In this document: positions 16,439 to 25,112 of the stretch, in pieces
How the letters are laid out: every line of letters starts with the position of its first letter
How positions within the stretch are numbered: position 1 is the first letter of the stretch
Source: Prosthecobacter gellanilyticus
GTDB lineage: Bacteria; Verrucomicrobiota; Verrucomicrobiia; Verrucomicrobiales; Verrucomicrobiaceae
Assembly (NCBI RefSeq): GCF_007992435.1
Contig: NZ_BKAG01000031.1
Span: 20,004 to 84,003 of the forward strand
Direction of reading: 5' to 3'
DNA length: 64,000 nucleotides
The notes under the pieces: model-generated
What the model saw: only the letters and a program-made list of their open reading frames with translations
The model's database searches: none
What the model was told of the DNA's origin: nothing
Made by a program: the position numbers and the translations under genes

Positions 16439-17545
16439 TCACTTCTGCGTCAGCCAATCAAGGTCAAAGCGGGCCAGTGTGAGGGTCTCATGCGCTTTTT
16501 TGACACCGCCTTCATACAGGCAGAGCAGGGTGCCATCCGGCAATTCTGCGAGACTGGAGTAGGCGGAAGCTCCGGCATGCAGCAGCTTCGCCGCTGGCCA
16601 CGTCTTGCCATCGTCCGAACTCAAACGCACCGTGAGATCAATGCGCCTGCCGCTGGGCTTGTCGTTGATCGGCGGACCTGGATTCGGATTGCTGAAAAGC
16701 AACTGGCTGTCACCCAGATCAATGAGGCTGGCCTGGCACTTGGGGCAGGGGAGCTGCTTGTCGATCGTGATCGCGGACCACGTCTCACCACCATCCTTGC
16801 TCGTGGCAAGGCCGCGGAATCCTTCAAAGTTCCCCTGCATGCGCGTGTTCACGAGAAGAGAGCCATCCTCACGCTCGATCACCTGGCACTCGTTGCCACC
16901 CGTATCGATCGGCGCGCTGTTCTTCCAGGTCTTGCCTGCATCATCGCTGTAGATCATGTGCGAGCTCCAGTGCTGCGTGCCGTCCGGCATGTTCGCCCGC
17001 TGATCACTCGGGATCACGAGCCTGCCTTTGTGCTCTCCATGTGTGAGTTGAATGCCGATGCCAGGCCCCGTGGCCACCCATACCCAGTTAGGCGGCACCA
17101 CGCAGCTGCTGAGGTCGCGCGGCGTGCTCCAGGTCACACCATCATCCTCGCTGGAGGTGATGAGCACCGCCTTGTTGTCACGGCAGAAGGGAAGCCAGAT
17201 CGTGCCCGTGTTCGCATCCTGCACCGGGCATGGGTTGCCGATGGTAATCTTCGCCTCGCCACCTTCTTCATGCACGATCTGCTGGGCTGTCCATGTGCGC
17301 CCGCCATCCGTGCTGCGTTTCATCACCAGATCCAGATCCCCATGATCACCACCGCCGGTCTTGCGTCCCTCGCAAAAAGCCAGCACGCTACCTTTCGAGG
17401 TCACAAACAGCGATGGAATGCGATAGGTGTGATAGCCATCCGCCCCCGCTTTCCACAGCACTGTTTCCTCCACAGCGCTCCATGCCGAAACTGTCGGGAC
17501 AAGCGCACAAACAACGATGGCAAGGGTGCGTAGGCAGGGCTTCAT
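16439..17545 (-). CDS. Exo-alpha-sialidase, GH33-like
   Basis: Start 17545 gives signal peptide MKPCLRTLAIVVCALVPTVSAWS; the 23-residue upstream extension is not needed. The 368-residue protein has the YRIP motif at residues 41-44 (first catalytic arginine), CEGRKTGGGDHGDLDLVMKRS with the acidic residue usually seen in GH33, and Asp boxes STDGGRTW, SEDDGVTW, SDDAGKTW, SKDGGETW and SSDDGKTW. These features fit a true neuraminidase that releases terminal sialic acid outside the cytoplasm. It is 5 bp downstream of the FAD oxidoreductase gene at 17551, in the unit led by a second sialidase gene. Confidence 0.88.
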   Translation of the reverse strand: MKPCLRTLAIVVCALVPTVSAWSAVEETVLWKAGADGYHTYRIPSLFVTSKGSVLAFCEGRKTGGGDHGDLDLVMKRSTDGGRTWTAQQIVHEEGGEAKITIGNPCPVQDANTGTIWLPFCRDNKAVLITSSEDDGVTWSTPRDLSSCVVPPNWVWVATGPGIGIQLTHGEHKGRLVIPSDQRANMPDGTQHWSSHMIYSDDAGKTWKNSAPIDTGGNECQVIEREDGSLLVNTRMQGNFEGFRGLATSKDGGETWSAITIDKQLPCPKCQASLIDLGDSQLLFSNPNPGPPINDKPSGRRIDLTVRLSSDDGKTWPAAKLLHAGASAYSSLAELPDGTLLCLYEGGVKKAHETLTLARFDLDWLTQK

Positions 17546-17550
17546 ATGAA

Positions 17551-19554
17551 TCACTTCTGTGGCAGCTTTTGAGCGAGATTCTGGATGAGCGTCGTCATGT
17601 TGCTCGCACCGCATTTTTGGCCGCTGACGGTATGCTTCTTCCAGTAGGGAATGCTCTTGATGATGCCTTCACGCTGAAGGGTCTCGATGGCATCATTAAT
17701 CTGTGTGGTCGGTTGAAACTGAGACGCCGCGCGAATGATAAAGTCGGCCACCATGGCACCATCGTGGCTGGTCTTGCCGGCCCAGTCGTCCGCATTGGTG
17801 ATGATCTTTCGCTTGGCGAGCAGTTTGAGATCAGTCTGGTATTGCTCCGCCGCATTTTGGACAGCCTTCACCACGCTTTCCGTCTTGGGCTCCACAGGAT
17901 CAAGCACGGCGCGGCCTGCTTTCAAGCGCTCGGCAAGCACTGGATACGCGAGCGCGTGCGGTGTCGTCTTGTTTTCCAAGGATAGACTGGCGGCGGCAGC
18001 GGCGGCCTGAGCCATCTCCATGTAGACAGACTCCATGCGCATGGATCCATAGGCCACGTGGGTGGCGGAGGCGCAGACCGGCACAAGCAGGTTTTTGCAC
18101 TGCTCAGCCTTGGGGAGAATGGACCGGTAGCTGATACCATAAGGTTTCACACCGCGGAAGAAATGCCCCTCCCAGACGAGGTGGCCTCGCTCATCCACAA
18201 ACATGCCCACCTTGTGGGAGTCGAGCGCATAAGAACCCACGGCGATGACATCTTGAATGGGCTCCCGAGCATCGGCGGCGACCTTTTTCCCATCAGCATC
18301 GGCGGACTTGAGCGGGAAGTTATTCTCATTCATCACGTGCTCGCCCATCATGCGCCGCGCTTCGCGGATGTAGAGCTGTGTGGGCCAGTGACCGTTGTCG
18401 GTGAACTCATCTTTGGCTAGACCCCAGCAGGCCACTTCCTCACGGAAAGGTGCAGGCACACGGGGATCATTGCCCAGGAACCAGAAGAAGCCTTGAACAT
18501 AGCCGCGATGATCTGCGAGCAGCCGCTCACGTTCAGCATACGAGGCCTCAGGCCAGCCATAGCTGCCCGCAATGTAGTCAGTGGAGAAGGTGCCCGCGTT
18601 GTTGGAATCTGTCTTCAGATTCGGCATCGGCACGCGGGTGAAGTAACCCTTGCCTGGTGTGAGACTCTTTTTCCGCAGCATGTCACGCAGCAGCAGTTCG
18701 TAGTTGAGCGGATTGTAGTTGGCCGGCTTCGTGATGGGCACCCGGTTCTCTGGCACGGTGGTCAGGCAAAGCCGGAAGTTGTAGGCTTGGAAGCGATGGT
18801 CTGCCGAGCCGTGCGGACCATAGGGCTTGGATTCGACTCGCGGCAGTAGACCGCTGCTGGCGTCTCCCTCCACGATGTAGGGACTGATGCTTACGACATC
18901 AGTTCCATGGAGTTGCACGCCGTTCATGCTTTCATCATGAGTCGCATTGGCCTCACGACCCACGGTGTAGGCCACGCCTGCGGCGGCCATGAGATCGCCT
19001 TCATAGGTGGCATCGATGAAGTATTGTCCGCTGATGACGAGGCCGCTCTCCATAGTGATTTTGCGGATGACTCCGCCTTCCTTCGTCACGCCGTTCTTGC
19101 CGCGGTCAAGACGCTCATCTCGCAGTACCTTCGCTCCAGAGTCCACGAGCCACTTTTCAAAAATCAGCCGGGCCACATGCGGCTCGAAGAACCACTGGCA
19201 TTTCATGGACTCGCGATAAATCAGGCCATGCTTGGGGAGATACTCCGCGCGAGTTTCACGCGTCCACCTCTCGGGGTTCTCGTAGTGAGTGTAAACGTCC
19301 TCAAAAAAGCGGCGGGCCAGTCCGCCCACCGTCCAGTAGACACCCTTGTCAGACGCTCCGAGTCCACCGGTCATCATGCCGCCGAGAAATTTCTCAGGCA
19401 CGATGAGGACCACGGAATGCCCGTGGGCAGTGGCTTCACGAACGGCTGCGATGCCTGCGGCGGTTCCACCATAGACGACGATGTCTCGATGAAGGATGTC
19501 TTCAGCATCAACGGAACTACCGAGCAGCAGGAGGCACAGGAGACGGCGGATCAT
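17551..19554 (-). CDS. Secreted FAD-dependent oxidoreductase, copy 4
   Basis: The 667-residue protein has signal peptide MIRRLLCLLLLGSSVDAED, Rossmann block DIVVYGGTAAGIAAVREATAHG, then LGGMMTGGLGASDKG, IDATYEGDLMAAAGVAY, DHRFQAYNFRLCLT, WPTQLYIREARRMMGEHVM and VPVCASATHVAYGSMRMES. Its C-terminal helical repeat region ends in WKKHTVSGQKCGASNMTTLIQNLAQKL, matching the end of copy 1 (Q-x-CGG(D)N pattern). The ATG overlaps the upstream sialidase stop by four bases (ATGA), and the next sialidase begins 5 bp after its stop. The oxidoreductase is thus made in stoichiometric context with two sialidases. Confidence 0.9.
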   Translation of the reverse strand: MIRRLLCLLLLGSSVDAEDILHRDIVVYGGTAAGIAAVREATAHGHSVVLIVPEKFLGGMMTGGLGASDKGVYWTVGGLARRFFEDVYTHYENPERWTRETRAEYLPKHGLIYRESMKCQWFFEPHVARLIFEKWLVDSGAKVLRDERLDRGKNGVTKEGGVIRKITMESGLVISGQYFIDATYEGDLMAAAGVAYTVGREANATHDESMNGVQLHGTDVVSISPYIVEGDASSGLLPRVESKPYGPHGSADHRFQAYNFRLCLTTVPENRVPITKPANYNPLNYELLLRDMLRKKSLTPGKGYFTRVPMPNLKTDSNNAGTFSTDYIAGSYGWPEASYAERERLLADHRGYVQGFFWFLGNDPRVPAPFREEVACWGLAKDEFTDNGHWPTQLYIREARRMMGEHVMNENNFPLKSADADGKKVAADAREPIQDVIAVGSYALDSHKVGMFVDERGHLVWEGHFFRGVKPYGISYRSILPKAEQCKNLLVPVCASATHVAYGSMRMESVYMEMAQAAAAAASLSLENKTTPHALAYPVLAERLKAGRAVLDPVEPKTESVVKAVQNAAEQYQTDLKLLAKRKIITNADDWAGKTSHDGAMVADFIIRAASQFQPTTQINDAIETLQREGIIKSIPYWKKHTVSGQKCGASNMTTLIQNLAQKLPQK

Positions 19555-20747
19555 GGTGGTGGGGCGTTACTTTTCGTCAGCCATTCCAGATTAAATCGCG
19601 CGAAATGCAACTCATCCCAGTAATGCGTGCTGCCTTTGTCCGCGCGTTCATAGATGTAGCCGATCGTCTTGTCATCCAGCACCAAGATGTCTGAGTACGA
19701 TCCCGGATGCGGCCAGATGGTGCGTCCAGTGCTCCAGCTCTCGCCCTCATCATGACTCACACGGATCGTCAGATTGTAGCGCCCATACGGATGCTCCTTC
19801 TGCCGGATCGGCGAGGCCGGGCTGGAGAAGATCAGCGTCTTCTCATCAAACCTCTCCACACATCCGTGACAGCGTGGCGTGATGAGTTCCTCCAGCCGAT
19901 GCAGGTTCTCCCAGGTCACACCACCATCTTTGCTGATCGCGGTGAGATGCCGAAGGTTGTCCGGTGAATCCTCGCTGCTCTCATTGCGTGAAATCACCCG
20001 CACTGTGCCGTCATTCAACTCCATGAACTGGCACTCGCTTGTGTGCATGCCGATGTTTCCACCCAGCTTCCACGTGGCACCATGATCATCGCTGTAGAAG
20101 CTGTGCGCGAAACTGCGAAGGCGGCCTTTGCCGATATCCTCACGATGTCGCGCTGGCACGAGCAGTCGGCCTGACTTGAGCTGGACCATCGCATTGCCCG
20201 GTCCGCAGCCATAGCGCTGCACCCAGCCCTTCTCCCACTGCACCGCATGACTCTTCGGATTGCCCGCAGGCTCGTCTTCATCACCCTTGCCTTTCAGTGT
20301 GTCCCATTCGGGTTTGATGACTTGCTCATGAATCACCACCGGCCCCTGCCAGCTCAGGCCATTGTCCGTGCTGGTGAGGTGCGCGTATTGCTTCTTGTCC
20401 TTCAGGAAGAAAAGCCAAAGCTTCTTGGTCTCACGATCCAGCCCCACAGTGAGGTCCGTGCACACACGGTTTTCATCATCGAGGATCGTGATTTCATCAC
20501 TCCAGGTCTTGCCCTTGTCGGCGCTGCGTTTCATCACGATGTCGTGATTGCCGATGTCTCCCGGCCCGTCATTGCGCCTTTCGCAGATCACCAGGATGTC
20601 GCCATTCGGGGCTGCGATGATCGAGGGGATGCGGTAGTTCGGCTTGTTCTTCGGCGTCAGCGCAAAGAGACGCGTTGTTTCAAACAACGGCTCGGCTGCG
20701 TTCAGGCATGCACACAGGCCAAATAGAAGCACAAAGGCAGATTTCAT
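19551..20747 (-). CDS. Exo-alpha-sialidase, GH33-like (operon leader)
   Basis: Start 20747 gives MKSAFVLLFGLCACLNAAEP, a signal peptide; the longer frame adds nine non-signal residues. The 398-residue protein has YRIP at residues 38-41, ICERRNDGPGDIGNHDIVMKRS, and Asp boxes SADKGKTW, STDNGLSW, SDDHGATW, SKDGGVTW and SHDEGESW. This is the pattern of a secreted GH33 sialidase. It is first in a seven-gene minus-strand unit that runs to 12280, preceded 36 bp upstream by the palindrome at 20784-20802. The perfect inverted repeat at 20813-20881 separates it from the upstream sulfatase gene. Confidence 0.88.
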   Translation of the reverse strand: MKSAFVLLFGLCACLNAAEPLFETTRLFALTPKNKPNYRIPSIIAAPNGDILVICERRNDGPGDIGNHDIVMKRSADKGKTWSDEITILDDENRVCTDLTVGLDRETKKLWLFFLKDKKQYAHLTSTDNGLSWQGPVVIHEQVIKPEWDTLKGKGDEDEPAGNPKSHAVQWEKGWVQRYGCGPGNAMVQLKSGRLLVPARHREDIGKGRLRSFAHSFYSDDHGATWKLGGNIGMHTSECQFMELNDGTVRVISRNESSEDSPDNLRHLTAISKDGGVTWENLHRLEELITPRCHGCVERFDEKTLIFSSPASPIRQKEHPYGRYNLTIRVSHDEGESWSTGRTIWPHPGSYSDILVLDDKTIGYIYERADKGSTHYWDELHFARFNLEWLTKSNAPPP

Positions 20748-20783
20748 GTGAGGCTTCAAACGTGACGCTCCCATGCCTCTCTC

Positions 20784-20802
20784 TGGTCAAAATCGATGAC
20801 CA
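20784..20802. promoter_or_regulatory. Operator candidate 2, TGGTCA-N7-TGACCA
   Basis: TGGTCAAAATCGATGACCA, a perfect 6+6 palindrome with 7-bp spacer, begins 37 bp upstream of the sialidase ATG at 20747. It shares arms, spacing and position with the other four copies. It would control the seven-gene sialidase/oxidoreductase unit. Confidence 0.75.
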
Positions 20803-20812
20803 TGAACCATTT

Positions 20813-20881
20813 GTTGGAGTGCAGGCTTTAGCCGCCTCTGGGAAACGCTTCCAAGACAACGGCTAAAGCCTGCACTCCAAC
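20813..20881. repeat. Perfect 22-bp inverted repeat (REP-like hairpin)
   Basis: Arms 20813-20834 and 20860-20881 are exact reverse complements (GTTGGAGTGCAGGC... and ...GCCTGCACTCCAAC) around a 25-base loop that itself holds a GGAA/TTCC mini-stem. It lies between the sulfatase stop (20910) and the operator at 20784. There is no T-tract after the stem on either strand, so a simple intrinsic terminator is unlikely. The form is that of an extragenic palindrome. Only this copy is seen in the window. Confidence 0.8.
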
Positions 20882-20909
20882 GAGAGCTGGCGAGATCATT
20901 GCTTGGAGT

Positions 20910-22334
20910 CTACTCCTTCTTGTCCCCCTTGCGCGGAGCCTTCGGAATGATCAGCGCCTCAGGTGGCAGTGGCGGATCGAAGTCACCACCGGCCAGGCTC
21001 TTCTTCACGGATTCCTTCCACGTCTCGAGAGATGCCGTCATCTTCTTCACACGCTCCGGCTCCTGCGTGGCGAGGTCCGTGGTCTCCTTGGGATCTTTGG
21101 AGATGTCATAGAGCAGCACCTCAGCCACAGGTCCCGCATTCTTGCGTGTCTTCCGGGCATTGCTCGCATGCGTATGCAGCTTGTAAGGCCAGTCGATCAG
21201 TGTGGCATGCGCATTGTCACGACGCGCATCCGCCCAGAACGGAATCGGTTTGCCGCGTTCCGTCATCTGCTGGTCAAAGAGCGGCAGCAGGTTGATGCCA
21301 TCCAGCGGCTGGATCTGCTTCTCGGCCTTGGCACCTGTGGCGGCGAGCACCGTTGGGTAGATGTCCACCGTGGAGCATGGCATGGCGCTAACCAAAGGTT
21401 TCGCAATGCGTGCAGGCCATTCCACAATGCCTGGCACGCGCACACCACCTTCCCAGAGCGTGCCTTTGGAGCCTCGCAGATTGCCCGTGCTCTTCGGCCC
21501 GGCATCACCACCATTGTCACTGGTGTACCAGAGCAGGGTGTTGTCAGCCACCTTCAGTTCACGCAGGGCCTCGCGCAGCCTTCCCACGCTGCGATCGATC
21601 GCCGTGAGCTCGCCATAGTAGTTTTGAGCAGCTTCCGGCAGATCTTTATAGGCAGCCTTGTCCGCAGGCAGAGCCTCATGCGGCGTATGCGGATTGCCAA
21701 ACCACACCACGGTGAGAAACGGCTTCTTCGCAGCAGCTTGGGAGCGGATAAACTTCAAGGCTTCGTCCGTGACGATGTCCGATCCTTCCCCCTGAAACTT
21801 TTCCGCCACTCCCTGGCGGCCCAGCACCGGATCCAGATCAAAAAAATTGTCCGCCGACACCCAGGTATCAAAACCCATCTTCCCAGGTGAAAGTGGATCA
21901 TCTGCCAGAATGGCGCGCCCTGGAGGCGTCTTCGTGTTCCGGTCACCATTCTTGCCGTTGAGGTGCCATTTGCCAAAATGGCCCGTCGCATAGCCTGCAC
22001 TTTGCAGAACCTTGGCTACTGTCACCTCTTGAGCACGAATCGGCGAACCCGGCCCAAAGGTTCCCATGCGGTGTGGATGCCGGCCTGTCATCACACTGGC
22101 GCGGGTGGGTGAGCAATTGAAGTGCCCCGTGTAGAAGCGGTCCATGCGCAGACCACTGGCGGCCAGAGAATCCAGATTCGGCGTCTTGAGCTCCGGATGC
22201 CCATTGTAACCCGTGTCCCCCCAGCCCTGGTCATCCGCCATGATGAGCACCACATTCGGGCGGTCATTTTGTGCCTGAACGGCACAGGCGAGGCAGAATA
22301 GAAGGCTTAAAGTGCAGAGGAGCTGATTTTTCAT
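20910..22334 (-). CDS. Secreted arylsulfatase-type sulfatase, copy 1
   Basis: Start 22334 gives MKNQLLCTLSLLFCLACAVQAQ, a signal peptide, for a 474-residue protein; an in-frame ATG two codons earlier is also possible. It shows the sulfatase core: RPNVVLIMADDQGWGD with metal-binding Asp-Asp, and CSPTR at residues 74-78, where the Cys is converted to formylglycine by a maturation enzyme not encoded in this window. Other blocks are GHFGKWHL, FLTVVWFGNPHTPHEA and TLLWYTSDNGGD. It likely removes sulfate esters from a glycan. The gene lies upstream of the sialidase unit on the same strand but is separated from it by the inverted repeat. Confidence 0.9.
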   Translation of the reverse strand: MKNQLLCTLSLLFCLACAVQAQNDRPNVVLIMADDQGWGDTGYNGHPELKTPNLDSLAASGLRMDRFYTGHFNCSPTRASVMTGRHPHRMGTFGPGSPIRAQEVTVAKVLQSAGYATGHFGKWHLNGKNGDRNTKTPPGRAILADDPLSPGKMGFDTWVSADNFFDLDPVLGRQGVAEKFQGEGSDIVTDEALKFIRSQAAAKKPFLTVVWFGNPHTPHEALPADKAAYKDLPEAAQNYYGELTAIDRSVGRLREALRELKVADNTLLWYTSDNGGDAGPKSTGNLRGSKGTLWEGGVRVPGIVEWPARIAKPLVSAMPCSTVDIYPTVLAATGAKAEKQIQPLDGINLLPLFDQQMTERGKPIPFWADARRDNAHATLIDWPYKLHTHASNARKTRKNAGPVAEVLLYDISKDPKETTDLATQEPERVKKMTASLETWKESVKKSLAGGDFDPPLPPEALIIPKAPRKGDKKE

Positions 22335-22472
22335 AAACATGAGCGGTTGGGCCGCCCCCATGAACGTGGCCCTCAGAGCTTTCTTCCCGGTCAATTTCAC
22401 CACCTTGAGACCACCCTTGAAGAGTCGAGGGACGTATCGATTGAGGGAAAGACGTAACAACCCCCTGGAATC

Positions 22473-22997
22473 ATGAAAACCATTCTTGTTCTCATCGACT
22501 TCTCCGACGTCACGAACCAGGTGCTGGAGCAAGCCCTGGGGATGTCGAGGTCATCCGACGGCGACGTGGTGCTCCTTCATGTGGTGCCGGAAGAGGCTCT
22601 GCTGGCAGTAGACTTTGCTCCGCCACCCACAGATTCAGATCCGGAAGTGTTCAATGCACGGCAGCGGCAGTTGGTCTCGCTCGGTAACTCTCTCAAAACC
22701 CATGGAGTCCGTCTCAGGACGCAGCAGGTCCAGGGTGAGTTGCTGACCACGCTGCTCGCGCAAATCCAGGAGATCCAGCCTGACATCATCATCATGGGAT
22801 CTCATGGGCATGGCGCGCTCGACAATCTCCTCGTGGGCAGCGTCACTGCCATAGTGCTGAAGCACGCCTCCCAGCCTGTGCTGGTGGTGCCAAGTGTGCG
22901 TGTGGATGACCGGCCTCCCATGGTGGAGGTCCAGGAGCATGAGCCTGTGTCCAGTCAGTTCCAAGGCTCAATGGCTGGACTGCCGTTCCCTCCATGA
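22473..22997 (+). CDS. Universal stress protein (UspA family)
   Basis: The 174-residue protein starts MKTILVLIDFSDVTNQVLEQAL, the usual Usp beta-1/helix-1 block, and has the ATP-binding signature IIIMGSHGHGALDNLLVGSVTAIVLKHASQPVLVVP (G-x2-G-x9-G-S type). It is slightly longer than the roughly 145-residue norm, with an extra Pro-rich tail. It is expected to be a cytoplasmic nucleotide-binding stress protein. It diverges from the sulfatase gene and converges with the serine hydrolase gene, with a strong hairpin between the 3' ends. Confidence 0.9.
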   Translation: MKTILVLIDFSDVTNQVLEQALGMSRSSDGDVVLLHVVPEEALLAVDFAPPPTDSDPEVFNARQRQLVSLGNSLKTHGVRLRTQQVQGELLTTLLAQIQEIQPDIIIMGSHGHGALDNLLVGSVTAIVLKHASQPVLVVPSVRVDDRPPMVEVQEHEPVSSQFQGSMAGLPFPP

Positions 22998-23006
22998 GTC
23001 CGCTGC

Positions 23007-23073
23007 GCCGTGATGATGCCTAACGAAAAATGATCCGCTCTTCGTCTTGAGGAGCGGGCGACATCATCACGGC
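23007..23073. terminator. Nested stem-loop between convergent genes
   Basis: A 12-bp stem (GCCGTGATGATG at 23007-23018 with CATCATCACGGC at 23062-23073) encloses a second stem CCGCTC/GAGCGG (23035-23040 with 23052-23057). It lies at the junction of the convergent universal stress and serine hydrolase genes and overlaps the last codons of the latter. An AAAAA tract is inside the loop rather than after the stem, so its action as a bidirectional terminator is inferred. Confidence 0.5.
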
Positions 23074-25097
23074 TGCAGACGGATCGTGCCTTGGCGTACT
23101 GAGAAGCAGTCATCGCCGGAGAAAATGAGATGCACCTTTAGCCCGTCTGCGCTCATCCATTTCGCGGGCAGGTGCATCGTCTCGCCTGGTCCCACATCCC
23201 ACTCATCCGTCTGATAGGCGACCGTCCACGGCCCCCAAGGTTCTGGCGCATCATAGATGGTGAACCCACCGCGATAGCGTGTGTCCTCTCCGCACCCCAT
23301 CTGGCACCAGAGGTAACGTTTAAGCGCCGGATTGTAGGAGATGCTGGATCGATAGCAGGCACCCGGGTTCTTGAGCAGCGCACCTCGATCGCGAATGTCG
23401 GCGGACCACTCGGGCACGCCGCCTTTCCCCAGCCTGGCCAAAAACGCGTAAGCGGATCGGTCTCTCAGCTTTTCCTTCGGCACACGGGCCATGACGAAGC
23501 GATCGGCTCGTTCATAGGCACTGTCAGAATCATGCGAGTAAAGGTAGACGAAACCATCCCGGGCACCTGTGTAGTCTTTGCCAAAGGTCACAAAACCCGG
23601 GCAGCCAAAGCTCTCGGCAAACTTCCAGTCCGCCCAGGTCCAGGTCACCCCATGATCCGATGACCAGCCGAGTTGCGAGTTCGCCGCATTGCGCACCAGC
23701 ATGTAGAGCACGCCATCCACACTGAGCATGCCGCTGGCCTTCCGACCATGCTTCCCATCACCAATGGCCTCAGCCGTGCCGGAGCGAAGATTTGTGCCGG
23801 TGATCTCTGGCGGCGCTCCTGTGATCTTCACCAGTCCCAGGCTGAGCTTCTTTTCCACGAAAGGTTCGAAGCCCTTTCCATCACCATAGGCTGAATAGAG
23901 CGCATCATCGTCTGCCCAGGCCAGCGGCCAGTTGTCACTACCCTTCGCGAGACGAATGATCTTGTCTGCGGGCTCCCAATCAATACCTGCAATGAGCGGA
24001 CTCGAGGCCACTGTGGACTTAACCCCCACCTTTGCGCTCTTGGAGTTCCTGGCCGCTGCGACAATCGGCAACAAAAAGGGTTTCAAAACTTCATAGTGAT
24101 CCTCACCCTCCGTGCGTTTCCAAGATTGCCCTGCGCGAGCAACGACCATGTCCAGCGTCGGCATGACCACGATGAGGCTGTCGAAGAGTCCCCAGGTCCA
24201 GTAAGTGTCCAGCGGCAGGCCCTCGATCATCTCATCCGCATTGTTCCACCACAGCAGCCCATAGTGCTTCGCGGCATGTCCATAGTGTTCAGGATTGCGC
24301 ACCTTCAGGCCGGGCACGCCGGGCTGCGCGGTGCGCACCTGATCCACATAATCACGTGGCAGGATCGCCTTGCCATTCCATTCACCACCCCGCAGCCACA
24401 TCAGACCGAAACGTGCCATCGCATCCATATTCGCACTAAACCCAGAGCCAAACTCACGGCTCTTGATGCCTTCCAGCAGCTCCGGCCGATACGCATGTTT
24501 TCGCCAAACCAAATCCGTTTTCAAAATGCCCAGCGGTGTGAAGATGCGTTCAAACATCACCTCATTCAGATCGCGTCGATAGGCCAGTGTCACGCACTCA
24601 GCGAGCCAGTTGGGGCCCGAGTCACTGTAACTCCACTCAGTCCCCGGCTTGAAGAGCAGCGGCACATATCCGCCTTTCTTGTCAAAGCCTGCCGTCTGGG
24701 AGGCCAGATGCCAGAGAGTGATCTCATCAATCCATCCTGTCTTCGCATTTTCATCCGGCGGCACGCCGAAGGTCGGATGATGCTGCTTCGCCTTGTCGCT
24801 GAGCTTCATCTTCCCATCTGCGATGGCGAGTCCCAGCGCCGCTGCCCCGAAGGACTTCGAGGTCGACTTCAAATCATAGCGCTTCTTGAAGTCACCCCAC
24901 GTCATCACCAGCTTCCCACCCTTGATGATGCAGCCCGAGCCTTCGCCTGTCAGTGCGTGGTCCCGAGCTTCATTCAGCTTCGCTTCATCCAGGCCCGCCT
25001 CGGCAGGCGTGGCACGTGCCCACTCAGCATCAGGATATTCCACCGCCTGCAGAGGCTGGGTCAGTAAAAGTGATAGCAGCAGAATCCGTGGGCGCAT
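23067..25097 (-). CDS. Secreted serine hydrolase (beta-lactamase fold) fused to BNR/DUF4185-like domain
   Basis: The 676-residue protein has signal peptide MRPRILLLSLLLTQPLQA. Residues about 25-345 form a class C beta-lactamase-type serine hydrolase: catalytic S-x-x-K in DLKSTSKSFGAAA, YSDSGPNW in place of the Tyr motif, and a later DMVVARAGQSW block. Residues about 370-676 look like a five- or six-bladed propeller with WSSDHGVTW, DGFVYLYSHDSDSAYERADRFVMARV and LWCQMGCGEDTRYRGG, resembling DUF4185/BNR glycan-acting modules. The combination suggests hydrolysis of an ester or amide on a sugar, but no substrate is known. It is the last gene of the unit starting with the sialidase-like gene at 27196, 15 bp after thuA-like. 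Confidence 0.78.
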   Translation of the reverse strand: MRPRILLLSLLLTQPLQAVEYPDAEWARATPAEAGLDEAKLNEARDHALTGEGSGCIIKGGKLVMTWGDFKKRYDLKSTSKSFGAAALGLAIADGKMKLSDKAKQHHPTFGVPPDENAKTGWIDEITLWHLASQTAGFDKKGGYVPLLFKPGTEWSYSDSGPNWLAECVTLAYRRDLNEVMFERIFTPLGILKTDLVWRKHAYRPELLEGIKSREFGSGFSANMDAMARFGLMWLRGGEWNGKAILPRDYVDQVRTAQPGVPGLKVRNPEHYGHAAKHYGLLWWNNADEMIEGLPLDTYWTWGLFDSLIVVMPTLDMVVARAGQSWKRTEGEDHYEVLKPFLLPIVAAARNSKSAKVGVKSTVASSPLIAGIDWEPADKIIRLAKGSDNWPLAWADDDALYSAYGDGKGFEPFVEKKLSLGLVKITGAPPEITGTNLRSGTAEAIGDGKHGRKASGMLSVDGVLYMLVRNAANSQLGWSSDHGVTWTWADWKFAESFGCPGFVTFGKDYTGARDGFVYLYSHDSDSAYERADRFVMARVPKEKLRDRSAYAFLARLGKGGVPEWSADIRDRGALLKNPGACYRSSISYNPALKRYLWCQMGCGEDTRYRGGFTIYDAPEPWGPWTVAYQTDEWDVGPGETMHLPAKWMSADGLKVHLIFSGDDCFSVRQGTIRLQP

Positions 25098-25112
25098 GCC
25101 CAGGGAACGCGG

